The notes under the pieces: model-generated | The model's input: only the letters and a program-made list of their open reading frames with translations | The model's database searches: none | Told to the model about the DNA's origin: nothing | Source: Chanos chanos | Lineage: Eukaryota; Chordata; Actinopteri; Gonorynchiformes; Chanidae | Length of the DNA: 64,000 nucleotides | Assembly (NCBI RefSeq): GCF_902362185.1 | Contig: NC_044496.1 | Coordinates: 53,037,636-53,101,635, forward strand | Direction of reading: 5' to 3' | Position numbers and translations under genes: made by a program | Shown here: positions 51,335-63,843 of the stretch, in pieces | Numbering within the stretch: the first letter of the stretch is position 1 | How the letters are laid out: each line of letters starts with the position of its first letter

Positions 51335-53800
51335 CCCCATACTCAGGATCGAGTGTATACAAACACCAAAGACTCATATAGAGCTTTCCCCAAACCACCC
51401 CAGGGACAATCTGATAATCTTTCACTGGTCCTGACTCCAGCCTACAGACCTCTCATCCACAAGACCAAACCTGCAACAAAGACAGTCAAAATATGGCCTG
51501 AGGAAGCCACTTCACAACTCCAAGACTGCTTTGAACGTATCCAGTGGGACCTGTTTGCACAACAGGCTACCCATGGCACAGAGGTGGACTTGGTGGAATA
51601 CACAGCCACTGTGCTTTTCTACATAAACAGCTACGTGGATTACGTTACAGTGGATGACAAAATAAAGCTGTTTCCAAACCAGAAACCGCAGATTAACAAA
51701 GAGGTACAAAATCTCCTAAAAGCACGAAATAATGCTTTTACATCTGGTGACACTACAGCACCCAGTGTCGCCAGGTCAAACCTGATCAAAAGGCATAAAA
51801 AAGGCCAAAGACATCCACAGACAATGGGTAGAGGACCGCTTCAACCGCGCTGACACTAAGAGCATGTGGTAAGGCATCAGGGCGATCACTGACTACAAGA
51901 GCAATCCTGTCTGCCCCCACGGTGATGACACACTGTCCAACGAGCTCAACACTGTCTTTCCTCGCTTTGAAATCGGCAACAACGTGACGAGTGCAAGAAT
52001 CCCGGGCTGGGTTCTCACGCTGAGCACACGTGAGGTACAGCGCACGCTGCGGAGGGTCAATCCACGCAAAGCTGTAGGCCCGGACAGAGTTCCAGGACAG
52101 GTACTTAGGGACTGTGCTGAACAGCTGGCTGAGGTACTTACAACAACCTTCAACCTGTCTCTATCCCTGGCAATGGTCCCCAAGTGCCTAAGGCCAACCA
52201 TCGTAGTGCCAGTGCTGAAAAAAACCAAACATCAGCAATCTAAAAACGTCTATCGTCCGGTTGCCCTCACACCAACGATAATGAAGTGCTTTGAAAGTTT
52301 GGTCCCCTCCCACATCAAGGCCATCGTCCCTGCCTCACTGGACTCACATCAGCTCGCTTACAGAGCTAACAGATCCAGGGAGGACACCATCTCTCTGGCT
52401 TTTCACACTGTCCTAACTCACCGTGGAGAGACAGGACACATACGTGAGGATGCTATATGTGGACTACAGCTCTGCTTACAATACGGTCATCCCCATCAAG
52501 CTCGCCTCCAAACTCCACCATTAGGCCTCAGCTCATCGCTACGCAACTGGATCCTGAATTTTCCTGTCAGAGCGTCCTCGGACGGTAAGTCTGGGCCCCC
52601 ACCTGTCCTCCACTATAACTCTGTGCACTGGCACACCACAAGGATCAGTACTGAGCCCCATCCTCTACTCCCTCCAACTTTGGAAGGTCACAGGATGACA
52701 AGTACACTCCAATCTACATCAATGGTGACAGTGTGGAGAGAGTGTCCAGTTTCAGGTTTCTGGGCATACACATCTCAGAGGACCTCACATGGTCCACTAA
52801 CACCACTGCACTGGTCAAGAAAGCACGGCAATGGTTGTTGTTCCTGAGGATGCTGAAGAAAGTTGGTCTGCCCCAACAGATGCTGTTGACTTTCTACCAA
52901 TGCACCACAGAGAGCATCCTAACACACTGCATCTCTGTGTGGTATCTCAGCTGCACAGCAGCTGATAGGAAAGCTCTTCAGCGGGTCAACTCCAGAGCAC
53001 AGAAGATCATTGGGATACAGCTCCCAGCCCTGGAGGACATCTACAGGTTGCGCTGCATCAGTATCTGTAAGGACTCTACACACCCATGCCATCGTCCGTT
53101 TGAACTCCTCCCATCTGGCAGATGTTACAAGGCCTTCTACGCCTGCACCTCCAGACTGAGAAATAAAATAGTTTCTTCCCCAGAGCTATAACTACTCTGA
53201 ATCAGTATACCAAGTTCCCCCCATAATCTGTCTAAATGCCCCCATAATTGTCTGGCACAAGTGGCTTCACATACACACTGCACTATGCCACCAAATAATC
53301 TATATGGTACAGAGGGGTCCTCTCTCATCCGTTCTGTTTTCTATTTACTACTGCCGCACACTGTTTACACTGTCATATACTGTTTATACTGCAGTTTGCA
53401 CCGCTGCGCTATTTTGCACATCTGAGCTGTTTGCACTATTTACTTCTGCTGGACATTGTTCATACTGTCCATACTGCCATATACTGTTTTACTTTACATA
53501 CTGTTTATACTCTTGTTACTTAATCCTACTTTGCTGCTTTCCCGTACTGTGTTGGTTCCGTTGCTGCGTTGCACATCTGAGCTGCTGTACTACTTATTAG
53601 TATGGCTGGATACTGTTCATACTGTCCGTCACTGTTTTGTTTTTTTTTTACTAATTTATTTCTATTTTATCTTATTTGTTGTTCTGTTTTTACATTTTTT
53701 TTTATAGCATCAAGTACAGAAGTTGCAAACTTAATCTTGTTGTATTTGTGCAGTGACAACTGCACTTGCGCAATGACAATAAGGATATTCTATTCTATTC
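51335..53800 (+). mobile_element. 5'-truncated, non-functional L2-clade LINE
   Basis: Non-LTR retrotransposon ORF2 remains. 51340-51850 encodes the end of the endonuclease and the linker (VYTNTKDSYRAFPKPPQGQS, LTPAYRPLIHKTKP, FPNQKPQINKEVQNL). 52030-52700 encodes the reverse transcriptase fingers and palm (NPRKAVGPDRVPGQVL, RPVALTPTIMKCFE, QLAYRANRSREDTI). 52730-53190 encodes the thumb and C-terminus (VSSFRFLGIHISEDLTW, SILTHCISVWY, AADRKALQRVNSRAQKI). The sequence passes from the SVLSPILYSL-like region (about 52650) almost directly to the segment before VSSFRFLG. The catalytic (F/Y)xDD region therefore appears deleted, and the frame shifts more than once. The 3' UTR shows repeated TACTGTTTA/GCTGTTTGCAC motifs and ends in TGACAATAAGGA followed by TATTC units, the usual L2 tail. 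A dead 5'-truncated copy. Confidence 0.88.
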
Positions 53801-54213
53801 TATATGGCCGAGAGTATAAACACCTGACCATCACACCTGAGCTTACTGGACATCCCATTCCAAAACCACGGGCATTAAAATGGAGTTGCCCATGTATATG
53901 TCTGCCGCTTCATGGCTGAGCTGTTGTTGCTCCTAGACACTTCAACTTGACAATCATAGCACTTACAGTTGAGGCAAATCTAGCAGGGCAGAAATTTCGC
54001 GAACTGACTTGTTGCAAAAATGACATCCTATGACAGTGCCACATTATAAGTCACTGAGCTCTCCAGTACGACCCATTCTACTTCCAAGGTTTGTCTATGG
54101 AGATTGCATAGCCATGTGCTTGATTTTATGTACCTGTTAACAATCGGTGTGGCTGAAACACCTGAACTCAATTATTAGGAGCGACGTCCACACACTTTTG
54201 GCCATACAGTATA
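53797..54213. mobile_element. Short non-autonomous Tc1/mariner element
   Basis: About 415 bp bounded by inverted ends: TATGGCCGAGAGTATAAACAC at the left (from 53803; first 20 bases shown plus one) and, reversed, GTCCACACACTTTTGGCCAT at the right (54186-54205). TA dinucleotides flank both sides, as expected for Tc1 targets. The interior matches the remembered consensus of a widespread fish and lamprey Tc1 family (TATGGCCAAAAGTATGTGGAC... ends) with the transposase mostly deleted. It is inserted directly in the L2 tail at 53790-53805, so it is younger than that LINE. Confidence 0.75.
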
Positions 54214-54439
54214 GCTGTTAAAAATAATCCAAGTTTAGTTCTCTACCGCCCATTTGCATCGCTACTAAATGACATTCGTAGCAGTGGAAAAACAACATCC
54301 GCATCACATGACCATGATGATGTTGTGTAACCACTCAGTGATACGTCGTTAGCCCTGTCTGTTAAGACCATAGAGGTTCCAGTCCGTCCGAAAACTGTAT
54401 GGGTTGCAAATTTCCTGCAAAATAGCCCCTCCCAGTTTC

Positions 54440-54582
54440 TCCGGATAGCCAATCAGACAATGGTAGTTGACGTTACATTGCTAGGTTAGTGAGCTAACAT
54501 CTAAAAAGGAAGATTCATGTTCAAGAGGCGAGCGACAGAGGAATTGTAATATTTCTCTGTATAAAAAGTTAAAGAAAGAGCA
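54440..54582 (+). promoter_or_regulatory. upf3b: upf3b promoter region and 5' UTR
   Basis: An ETS-like CTCCGGATA, a CCAAT box (54449-54453) and a CRE-like TGACGTTA (54468-54475) lie 105-145 bp upstream of the start codon. No TATA box at a suitable position. A housekeeping promoter is inferred. Confidence 0.45.
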
Positions 54583-57500
54583 ATGAAAGAGGACAAAGAA
54601 AACACGCGTCCCAAGGAAAAGAAAGTGGAGATTAAATGTGAGGAAAATGAAAAACCAGAAAAGCCAAATAAAGAGAAGAAGGAGGCTATGACAAAGGTAG
54701 ACAGCCCTACTTTTCAACACTAGCATGAAGTCAACAACTTTATTGCTAACTTGCCCTAACTTAATAACGTTAGCATAGCTGGTTAGCAGTTGCAGAGTTA
54801 AGCTCGCTGAAAAAAATTACAGAGGTAAATAATCAAAACCAGCGGGCATCTTGAATTACTTCTTACGCACGTCTTTCAGGTGCATTCGGACGACACTTTT
54901 AAAGGAAATCTCGTTGTATGGATGGGTGCTCTTTGGCTTTTGGTTAACTTAATTATAAACATAATTTTGAATTAGGAAACGGTAACTAGTCGCCGATCGA
55001 CAGTCGCTGTTGAAATGTTGGCTTAAAAGAAAATCCGATCGAATGTTTATTTGAAGAAGTTACCAAGGACCCTTTGTTTATTTTAGCGTTTTTTGTCTTT
55101 ACAGTAAGATGAGCTAGCTGTTAATGTTCGAAATATGTAAGTTCCTACTCTAATATAAATGTTACGAATCGACTCGTAGGTTTGGTCAGATAATATCAAG
55201 CATATACGTGGAGCTGAAGTGACTTGATTGATCAAAATGAAAAAAAGCTAAGTTCCAAAATTACAAACAGCAACGCTGAAAAACGTTTATGGCCATGTGT
55301 TGATCTATAGTGCCTATGATTGTCAAGGCTAGCCGTTAGATGTCAGCTTAGGCGAGGTACTTATTTTTAGACATATCCTTACTTGTATTGGTCTCGCTTT
55401 TGTTTGTGTGATATTTACATGTGAACATGTTTTTTTTTGTTTCGTTCTAGATTGTGATCCGACGTCTGCCTCCCAGTCTAACAAAGGAAGAGTTAGAGGA
55501 GCAACTGCAGCCTCTTCCAGAAGTGGATTATCTCGAGTTCTTTTCTAGTGACACAAGGTAGTTATAGAGCGTTAAGAATACACGTGCCTTTGTGTTTATT
55601 CCACACAGGCCAATGGTGAAAAAAGAATGATCATGCAAGTGTTTGACATCACTTCCTTGTGTGCAGACTGACAAATGTTTGTGTTGTGTTGCAGCCTCTA
55701 CCCTCATCTTTTTGCCAGAGCATACATAAATTTCAAGAACCAAGAGGATATAGTTCTCTTCCGAGACCGATTTGACGGCTATGTCTTCATTGATAATCGA
55801 GGTGCGTTCATGCTTTTTAATCATTGGACTGGTACAGATACATCAAAAGATTTCACTAGGAAAAAACATAGTCTCCAAGCAAAGGAGTAATGCACAGCTA
55901 GACTTTCCAAATTTTAATTATTCATAAGTCAGCGCATAACAAGTTTTTAGAAAACTTCTCTCTTGCCCTTTTTTTTCTTAACAGGGCAAGAGTACCCAGC
56001 CATTGTTGAATTTGCACCATTTCAAAAGGTAGCCAAGAAGAGGAGCAAGAAAAAAGATGCCAAAAGTGGTACAATTGAAGAAGGTAATGTGTTTTTGCCC
56101 CTTCACATAATAAGGAACGGTTCATAACAAAATAAGCTGAACCATGTAAGACTTTGATTACTGTTTTACGCAGATGCTGATTTCAGGAAGTTTCTAGAAA
56201 TCTATAATGGGGATGAAGAGAAGTTGACATCCACTCCAGAGACATTACTGGAGGAAATTGAAGCCAAAACAAAAGAACTTGTCGGTGAGTAGAAGCTTGA
56301 CAGAGCTAACGGTTATGAAAATCTACAGAATGCCGTTACAGCACGTGGATTTTAATGATGATTATTCTCTCTCTGTTCTCAGCTAAGAAGACAACTCCCC
56401 TCTTGGACTTCCTTAAGAACAAACAGGTGAGGATGTGTGTTGCGTTATAATTCCTATAGACTCCCATTAGACAATGCAGTGATTCATTTACTCTAATGCA
56501 TTTATTATATATGCAGAGACTTAGGGAGGAGAAGAAGGAAGAGAGGAGACGGAGGGAGTTGGAGCGTAAACGCATACGCGACGAAGAACGGCGTAAGTGG
56601 AGAGAGGAGGACAGGAGGAAGCGTAAGGAGGCTGAGAAACTCAAGAGAGGAGAGAAGAACGCTGACAAGGACAAGGAGCAGTCCAAAGAGGAGCTGCCCA
56701 AGATCAAGGTATCTGACAGTACCACATTTATGTCACTGACAGTTACGTTTCATTAAGTGCTGGTTCATTTTATTTATATACAACACGTTTAATTCAACTC
56801 TTCTGTTTGGTCTGTCAGCTTTTGAAGAAGCCTGACCGGGGGGAAGAGGGCGACGCTGAGAAACCGAAAGAAAAGCCGAGGAAGCTGGACAGAGAGAGAG
56901 CGAAAGAGGACAGAAGTGGTACGGGCGGGTCGGATTTAAAGAAGCGTCAAAACGGGGAGCTCAGAGAGGAAAAAGGAAGAAAGTGAGTCGCCAAAGCCAA
57001 AGTGTTTATTCAGATGCATGTTCATGTGTCAGCCTCTGTAATAAATTCTAAATAGATTATAAAAAGATAAAGGCTGGATGACTGAACGCGTTTATTTAAA
57101 GGAGATCATCCCGTAGTTTGCTCGCCGTATCCGCATTGAGACCGGTTTCTATACGGCTCCCGACATTAATGCTTAAGAGAAACTTGTGACTCGTGCAGGC
57201 AAGAGGAGGACGGGCGCAGGGAGCACAGAGATCGCGACGCCGACAGAGAGAGAGAACGGGACAGGGACAGGGAGAGAGAGCGGCGTCAGAAAGAGAGGGA
57301 ACGCATCAGGAAACAGGACGAGGAGCGCCGGAGGAGGAGGGAACGCCACGACGGGGAAAACGCCTACAAGAAGAGAGACGAGGACGGGAAGAGGGAAAAA
57401 GAGCGCGCTTGGGAGAAGAAAAAAGGCGAGAACGCGGCAGAGCTCTCTGCCCACGCTCACCCCGAGAAACTGTCGAAAGAGAGCAGAAAGGAGGAGAGTG

Positions 57501-57844
57501 CCAAAAGGGAACGCGTAAGAAATAAGGTGCAGTCTCATTCATTCTGTGAAAAATGGTTATTTCGTAAAAGAGGGGAAAAAACAAAATCCTCTCGGTACCC
57601 TTTCTTGCAAATGTCAGCTTAATAGGTTGTAAAGGAGCAGGGCATGTGGTAAAGCAGTTGTGTATCATTGTGTTCATCCAACAAATTGCTGTTTATTATG
57701 CAATAGGATCGGCCTGCCATACAGTTGTACCAACCAGGTGCGAGAAACCGTAACCGAGGAGGAGGAGGAGGAGGAGCAGATACCCATGCTGCAGAGAAGA
57801 AGGCCGAAAATGACAAGAAGCCTCTTGAAAAAGGGGAGGAATGA
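54583..57844 (+). CDS. upf3b: Regulator of nonsense transcripts 3B
   Basis: Nonsense-mediated decay factor that shuttles with spliced mRNA and bridges UPF2 to the exon junction complex. Ten coding exons: 54583-54696, 55451-55557, 55695-55801, 55985-56083, 56174-56284, 56383-56426, 56517-56708, 56819-56982, 57199-57526 and 57707-57844. They join in frame to 467 residues (human 483). Residues 39-128 form the RRM-like UPF2-binding domain (IVIRRLPPSLTKEELEEQL ... EYPAIVEFAPFQKV). 195-420 is a highly charged Arg/Glu/Lys helix-rich region. 423-440 is the exon-junction-complex binding motif (DRPAIQLYQPGARNRNR), specific to the UPF3 family and read in exon 10. After it comes a six-glycine tract encoded by GGA repeats, then a charged end EKGEE. 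Xq24-type neighbours rpl39 and sowahd support UPF3B rather than UPF3A. Confidence 0.96.
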
Positions 57845-58770
57845 TGACAGCAGTATAAATGCTTGTCGTGACGAACGAGAAGAGGATAAGGGCTTTTTGT
57901 TTGTGTCAGGGCAAATCGGCACTAGAAAATTATAGTGCTGTTCCAAACTCATAGAGAGATGGGGAACAATATCCTTGTTGCCTTACAGTGCCTGATTAAG
58001 CCCCTCTATAGTTTCTGTTATGAGAAAGGCAAGGGGAAGGTTTTCACTCCCTTACTGGCAGGTAGAGAATTGAGAAGTGGGGCATAGCAAGGAGAAGCCA
58101 AAGCAATTGGACCACAAGATCTCAAAGTGACCTTATTTTTATTGGTACACAGCCAAACCTATTATACTAAACAGCTGTTTAGGGTTTCTGGTTCGTTCTA
58201 TAGAATTTAGACGCCATTCATCAATCAGACTTCATTTTTTAGGATCTGCTGCTTTCCCTGAAAACATTAGCGAGATAAACCAGTTTTTCTCAGTCTGGTT
58301 TATTCTGTTTGGGTTTTTTTTTCTTAGTACATAAAGCATGGCGATAGAATGCTTAAGAATGATATTAAGAATCTCAAGGCTATCTAATATATTTTTTTTA
58401 ATTATGTTAATCTTTCCAACTGACTACTAATGCTTCCACAGTTGCGGAGAAATAGCCATGCTGACTGAAACTGAACATGCCTTTATAAGTCAGTTTTAAC
58501 TGAACTGACTGCTTTTGATGCAAATTAGGTTGGCGCAAACTAGTGAGTGGCCTTTCCTACCTTTGCAGTGAAATAATACAGTATTCATCCCCCAACAAAC
58601 AATACAGCACCGAATCTAGCGGTATCCAGTTTGGAAATTTATGCTGTTCTCTGCTTATTCGTCTTGAAATTCATCTCCTTTACCGATACACACTCTTAAC
58701 AGCTGAAGTGTGCTTTATATTTTTTCTCTAAAATGTCACGGACTTGTGAGACATTGAGGTAATTCAAATT

Positions 58771-58776
58771 AATAAA
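58771..58776 (+). terminator. upf3b: upf3b polyadenylation signal
   Basis: AATAAA about 930 bp past the stop and about 285 bp before the rpl39 start region. The interval 57845-58770 is therefore 3' UTR with no other gene seen. Confidence 0.7.
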
Positions 58777-59044
58777 GTATCTTTGGCTTTAAGACTTGTG
58801 TCATCGTCATTATTCCAGTTGTATTGTAATAAATATGTGCATCCCAGTATGCTATTCAAGAGCTGAAAGATGAGATTTAGGTCCCGCTATTCAATTTTAA
58901 TCTACGAATTCTTTCCTTGAATGAGTAAAAAATGGAATACGAACGTTGAAACGCTGTGCTGGAGGTGCACTAGGTGGCGCTACAACCTCTAGTATGGGCA
59001 GAAGGTTTTGTCCCGCCCCGAAATGCGGATATACAACACTGCCG

Positions 59045-59104
59045 TTTCCCAGGGTTCCCTCTCTTCTACAGCCGCCATTGTGGTGACAGGATTGTGGACT
59101 GAAA
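59045..59104 (+). promoter_or_regulatory. rpl39: rpl39 5'TOP start and YY1-like site
   Basis: A pyrimidine tract CCCTCTCTTCT (59057-59067) fits a 5'TOP start. It is followed by ACAGCCGCCATTGTGG, a good match to the YY1 element seen in the first exon of many ribosomal protein genes. The short leader then runs to the ATG at 59105. Confidence 0.7.
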
Positions 59105-60697
<1,593 letters not shown>

Positions 60698-60839
60698 GCA
60701 CGCGGCCCTTCTCTTTGGCATCCCCTGTATCGAATCCTTGCCAGAAACACCAACTTGGCCCAGCCCTGGAGAGTCGCCATGTAATCTGGAACAGCAGTCT
60801 CTCTTTTGTACAGACACTCTGGTTATGCTCATGTGGAAC

Positions 60840-60845
60840 AATAAA
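60840..60845 (+). terminator. rpl39: rpl39 polyadenylation signal
   Basis: AATAAA 143 bp after the stop codon. Not unusually close, and no better signal is seen. Confidence 0.75.
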
Positions 60846-61326
60846 TCAGTTGTGATTGGACCAGAGATCTTGTTTGTTGCATTTTTGGAGACGTGGGTTT
60901 TAATGTCAGATGTGGGAACGTGCCAGTGATTTGTAGGCAGTCCTCTGAGAACTTAATTATGCGCAGTTAGTCACAATCATGTCCCGCAGTTCTGCCAACA
61001 AAAGATAAAGTAATGTGATATTTAAATACATTGAAACCCAGGCCCATACACTACTGACTTCCAGTGCACAAATACATGTTTCTTACTTAACAGTTGTCAC
61101 AACACTCATAACCAACCGTCGCAAACTTCAGTATAACAGCAGGGTAACACTAGGTGGAAAAATGATCAGTTAGTCCATTTATGCACCATCCACTTATCTG
61201 ATAATGCCAATGGCGTCATAAATTTTCAATTATTAAGGTTTTGCGGTGCTATGTTTTTGGTTGTAGTTACAAGACTGCAAGCTATGTGGTGGCAGCTACT
61301 CATATACAAACAAAACTTTTGAGTGT

Positions 61327-61332
61327 TTTATT
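61327..61332 (-). terminator. sowahd: sowahd polyadenylation signal
   Basis: TTTATT on the plus strand (AATAAA on the minus), about 150 bp past the sowahd stop. The tail-to-tail gap to the rpl39 signal (60846-61326) is about 480 bp with no gene seen. Confidence 0.7.
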
Positions 61333-61479
61333 CAACATACTTCATTTTGTTCTAGTAATAGATTGTCAGAAGAATATGAGCTTGGCGAAATATTCATGCA
61401 AATGTATATGAACCAATGCGCTGACCTGAAGGTCACTATCCTGTTTTGGGGACAGTTACACACCAAAATAACGTTTCCC

Positions 61480-62580
61480 TTAGTTGTTCTGTCCTGTATG
61501 TCCATAACAGTCTTTTTTGCTGAACCACGTAAACGGACCAAAGAACTTCTTAAATGAAGCAAAGGCCCAGCGTGCATTTCTCCTTTCAAACGGCTCTGGT
61601 TCTCTCACGTTCTCTAGAATTTCTTCTTGTAACGGTAACTCGGAACCAGAGCTGTTGTTATTAACATTTTGACGTCCTACAGTGTGATCATCATCCCATG
61701 CTCCAAGAAGCTCCTTCATCTCAGCCGGGGCGTTTCCCTTGAGATATTGCCATGCTCGCTTCCCATTATAGTCCATAACATCTACATTAGCACTAAATGC
61801 GCCGACCAAAATTTTTATTACCATATACTGGCTGTGCATGGCCGCTACGTGAAGCGGAGTGAGACCCCCACTCCCCTTCAAGTTCACGTTTACGGGGAAA
61901 CCTTCTTTTTCAGCGAGCTTGAGAAGTTTTATTAATGCCTCGTCCCTCCCATATTTCGCTAACCAGTGGATCGCAGAGTAACCACTGATGAAGTCCTTCT
62001 TGGTTAACAAACTGGGATCCTCCGAGAGGTATTCCAGTATTGTCTCATAATTTCCATCTATAACAGAAAGCATCCAGGCGTGCTCCATGGGATCCAAAAC
62101 GAAGAACGTGCAGTTGTTTTCGTCTGCACCGTACTGTGCGTCTCCCCCATAATCCCTTGAGGATGCGCTCGAGTCTCTGGACAACAGAATACTTCCAAAT
62201 CCACTATGCAACTTGTTGTTCAAAAGCAAATCCTTCAGATATTTTTTTCGCATAGAAGGGGTAAGCGAGCCCCTCTCTGGCGGTTCAGCAGTACTGAATC
62301 CAGGCTCAGATATCTCCTGCTGCTTTTGCAGTCTTGACCTACGAGACGCCGCGTTTTGTGAAGAGGGCGGGGAGCGCGTACTGACTCTGGACAAGCGCTC
62401 CTCCAGGGCAGCTCGAAATTGACTGGAAACCCTGGACTGTCTTCCATTACTACTTAAAAGTTTACTCTCAGACTTTTTGGGCTCCTCAGGGGACGATGTC
62501 GCTCCGCCTTGTTGGGAGTTTAAATGAGTCTCTGAGCTGATACCGTCGGACTGTTCGTAGGTTCCAGTATTATCATACAT
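61480..62580 (-). CDS. sowahd: Sosondowah ankyrin repeat domain protein D
   Basis: A single coding exon of 366 residues (human SOWAHD is also intronless in its coding part, about 315 residues). Residues 1-110 are Ser/Pro-rich and probably disordered. 111-135 is a basic helix (SMRKKYLKDLLLNNKLHSG) and 163-181 holds DPMEHAWMLSVIDGNYETI, typical of the SOWAH family. Two ankyrin repeats follow: GYSAIHWLAKYGRDEALIKL (200-219) and GLTPLHVAAMHSQYMVIKIL (239-258), with a third degenerate one (YNGKRAWQYL). The tail is basic and aromatic (ASFKKFFGPFTWFSKK). Function is unknown beyond ankyrin-type protein binding. A non-coding exon upstream is likely: donor CAG/gtgagt at 63201/63200 and acceptor TTTCAG just before 62709. 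The convergent placement after rpl39 matches human Xq24 and favours SOWAHD over its A-C paralogues. Confidence 0.9.
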   Translation of the reverse strand: MYDNTGTYEQSDGISSETHLNSQQGGATSSPEEPKKSESKLLSSNGRQSRVSSQFRAALEERLSRVSTRSPPSSQNAASRRSRLQKQQEISEPGFSTAEPPERGSLTPSMRKKYLKDLLLNNKLHSGFGSILLSRDSSASSRDYGGDAQYGADENNCTFFVLDPMEHAWMLSVIDGNYETILEYLSEDPSLLTKKDFISGYSAIHWLAKYGRDEALIKLLKLAEKEGFPVNVNLKGSGGLTPLHVAAMHSQYMVIKILVGAFSANVDVMDYNGKRAWQYLKGNAPAEMKELLGAWDDDHTVGRQNVNNNSSGSELPLQEEILENVREPEPFERRNARWAFASFKKFFGPFTWFSKKDCYGHTGQNN

Positions 62581-62709
62581 ACTGGATAGCCCTACATTGA
62601 GTTATTCCTCTGTCGCTGTTGTTTTAGATGAGCTCCAGATAAAGGAAGTTTATATAACTCAGAAAGTAGTACTTCTCTTTGCAGGGCACCGTATTCATTC
62701 ATGTGCAAA

Positions 62710-63200
62710 CTGAAAGAAAATATTTAATACGGAAATACAATTAGTGAACTACTTTTATTGGAAGAAAGCAAAAATAGTTGCTATTAAAGGGGCTAAAATA
62801 AATGTTATCTCTTATAATCAATTGAGGAACACGGTATTCATGACTTAAAGGCTGGATATGTGTTTCAACCACCAAGTTTAGAAAGCTTAGCAAAAACAAG
62901 ACAGCATCTTCCCCTTTTTAGAACTATCATGTTTTGTTCCTCTTTTGACACCACCTTATAAAACAAACAATAAAAATATCGTCAAAACTGTCAAAACACT
63001 GGCAGCATCCCCCTGAATATCCCCCAAATTACAAGGAAATGGTAAATATCTTAAATCTTTTGTTAAAGTTGTATTTATTTAAATACATAGTATGACACGC
63101 TTCTATTACCTTGTAAGTACTTGGTTATTCGAATAAACCAGTTATATCTTCCAATTCAACACAAGTTCGAGATAAATCAGTGAAGATACAACTGACTCAC
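62710..63200 (-). other. sowahd: sowahd 5' UTR intron (predicted)
   Basis: On the minus strand GCAGCAG/gtgagtcag ends a probable non-coding exon at 63201, and attttctttcag precedes 62709. No coding potential in between. Prediction from splice consensus only. Confidence 0.5.
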
Positions 63201-63755
63201 CTGCTGCGTATGCATAAAACTGAACTTAGGAAGAATATCCTTATCGTGCTCACTGGATCACAAGAAACCAAGCTACCTCAACAGTTCCCACCTTCTCTGT
63301 CTCGACTTATAGACATTCACTTTTGAAAAGGTTTGGAGTATGGCAAAAGAAGAGGAAACCTATCGTGAAGAGAGACAGCGCGTCCCTCTCAAAGTACTCA
63401 TTTCCGTCTCAAGCGTTCCCTCCCTTAGCTACAAAGTTCAAGTCTTTCCAGATGACTAACCTATGAGCTGGACAAGCAGTGGCACATGTGACTATTCTAT
63501 TGGCTGAGGGAGTAACATTAGTTTTGGAGTGCAACTAATTTTAATTGATCACTCATTCAGACGGAACTGTAAAAGAACTAGGAGCTCCCCATAATGTAAC
63601 ACGTGCGCTGCTGACGAGAAACACAAATAATAACCTCTTGCAGCATGTGTCAAAACGGCCTCAGACACTGTTTACAAACTACAAGACAACTAACTGGACA
63701 TGCATGCAAGATAGATATGCAAAAAATACACAGGCATGTTTTGAAAATAGACATG
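63201..63755. other. sowahd upstream exon and promoter region
   Basis: 63201 to about 63300 is the probable non-coding first exon on the minus strand. CCAAT-type motifs (an inverted ATTGGCT at 63499-63505) lie further upstream. Nothing coding was recognised. Confidence 0.4.
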
Positions 63756-63756
63756 C

Positions 63757-63841
<85 letters not shown>
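63757..63841. repeat. Compound (AAT)n(CAA)n trinucleotide repeat
   Basis: About 14 AAT units followed directly by about 14 CAA/AAC units. This creates spurious poly-Leu, poly-Cys/Tyr and poly-Ile/Thr frames. Confidence 0.95.

Positions 63842-63843
<2 letters not shown>

Noticed and set aside
51221-53191. Host genes in the three plus-strand frames here
   Set aside because: All belong to one L2 LINE ORF2, with endonuclease and reverse transcriptase motifs; not host genes.
57173-57677. Alternative frames over upf3b exon 9 on both strands
   Set aside because: The charged GA-rich exon keeps all frames open; the KQEEDGRREH frame is set by the splice phase and leads to the EJC motif in exon 10.
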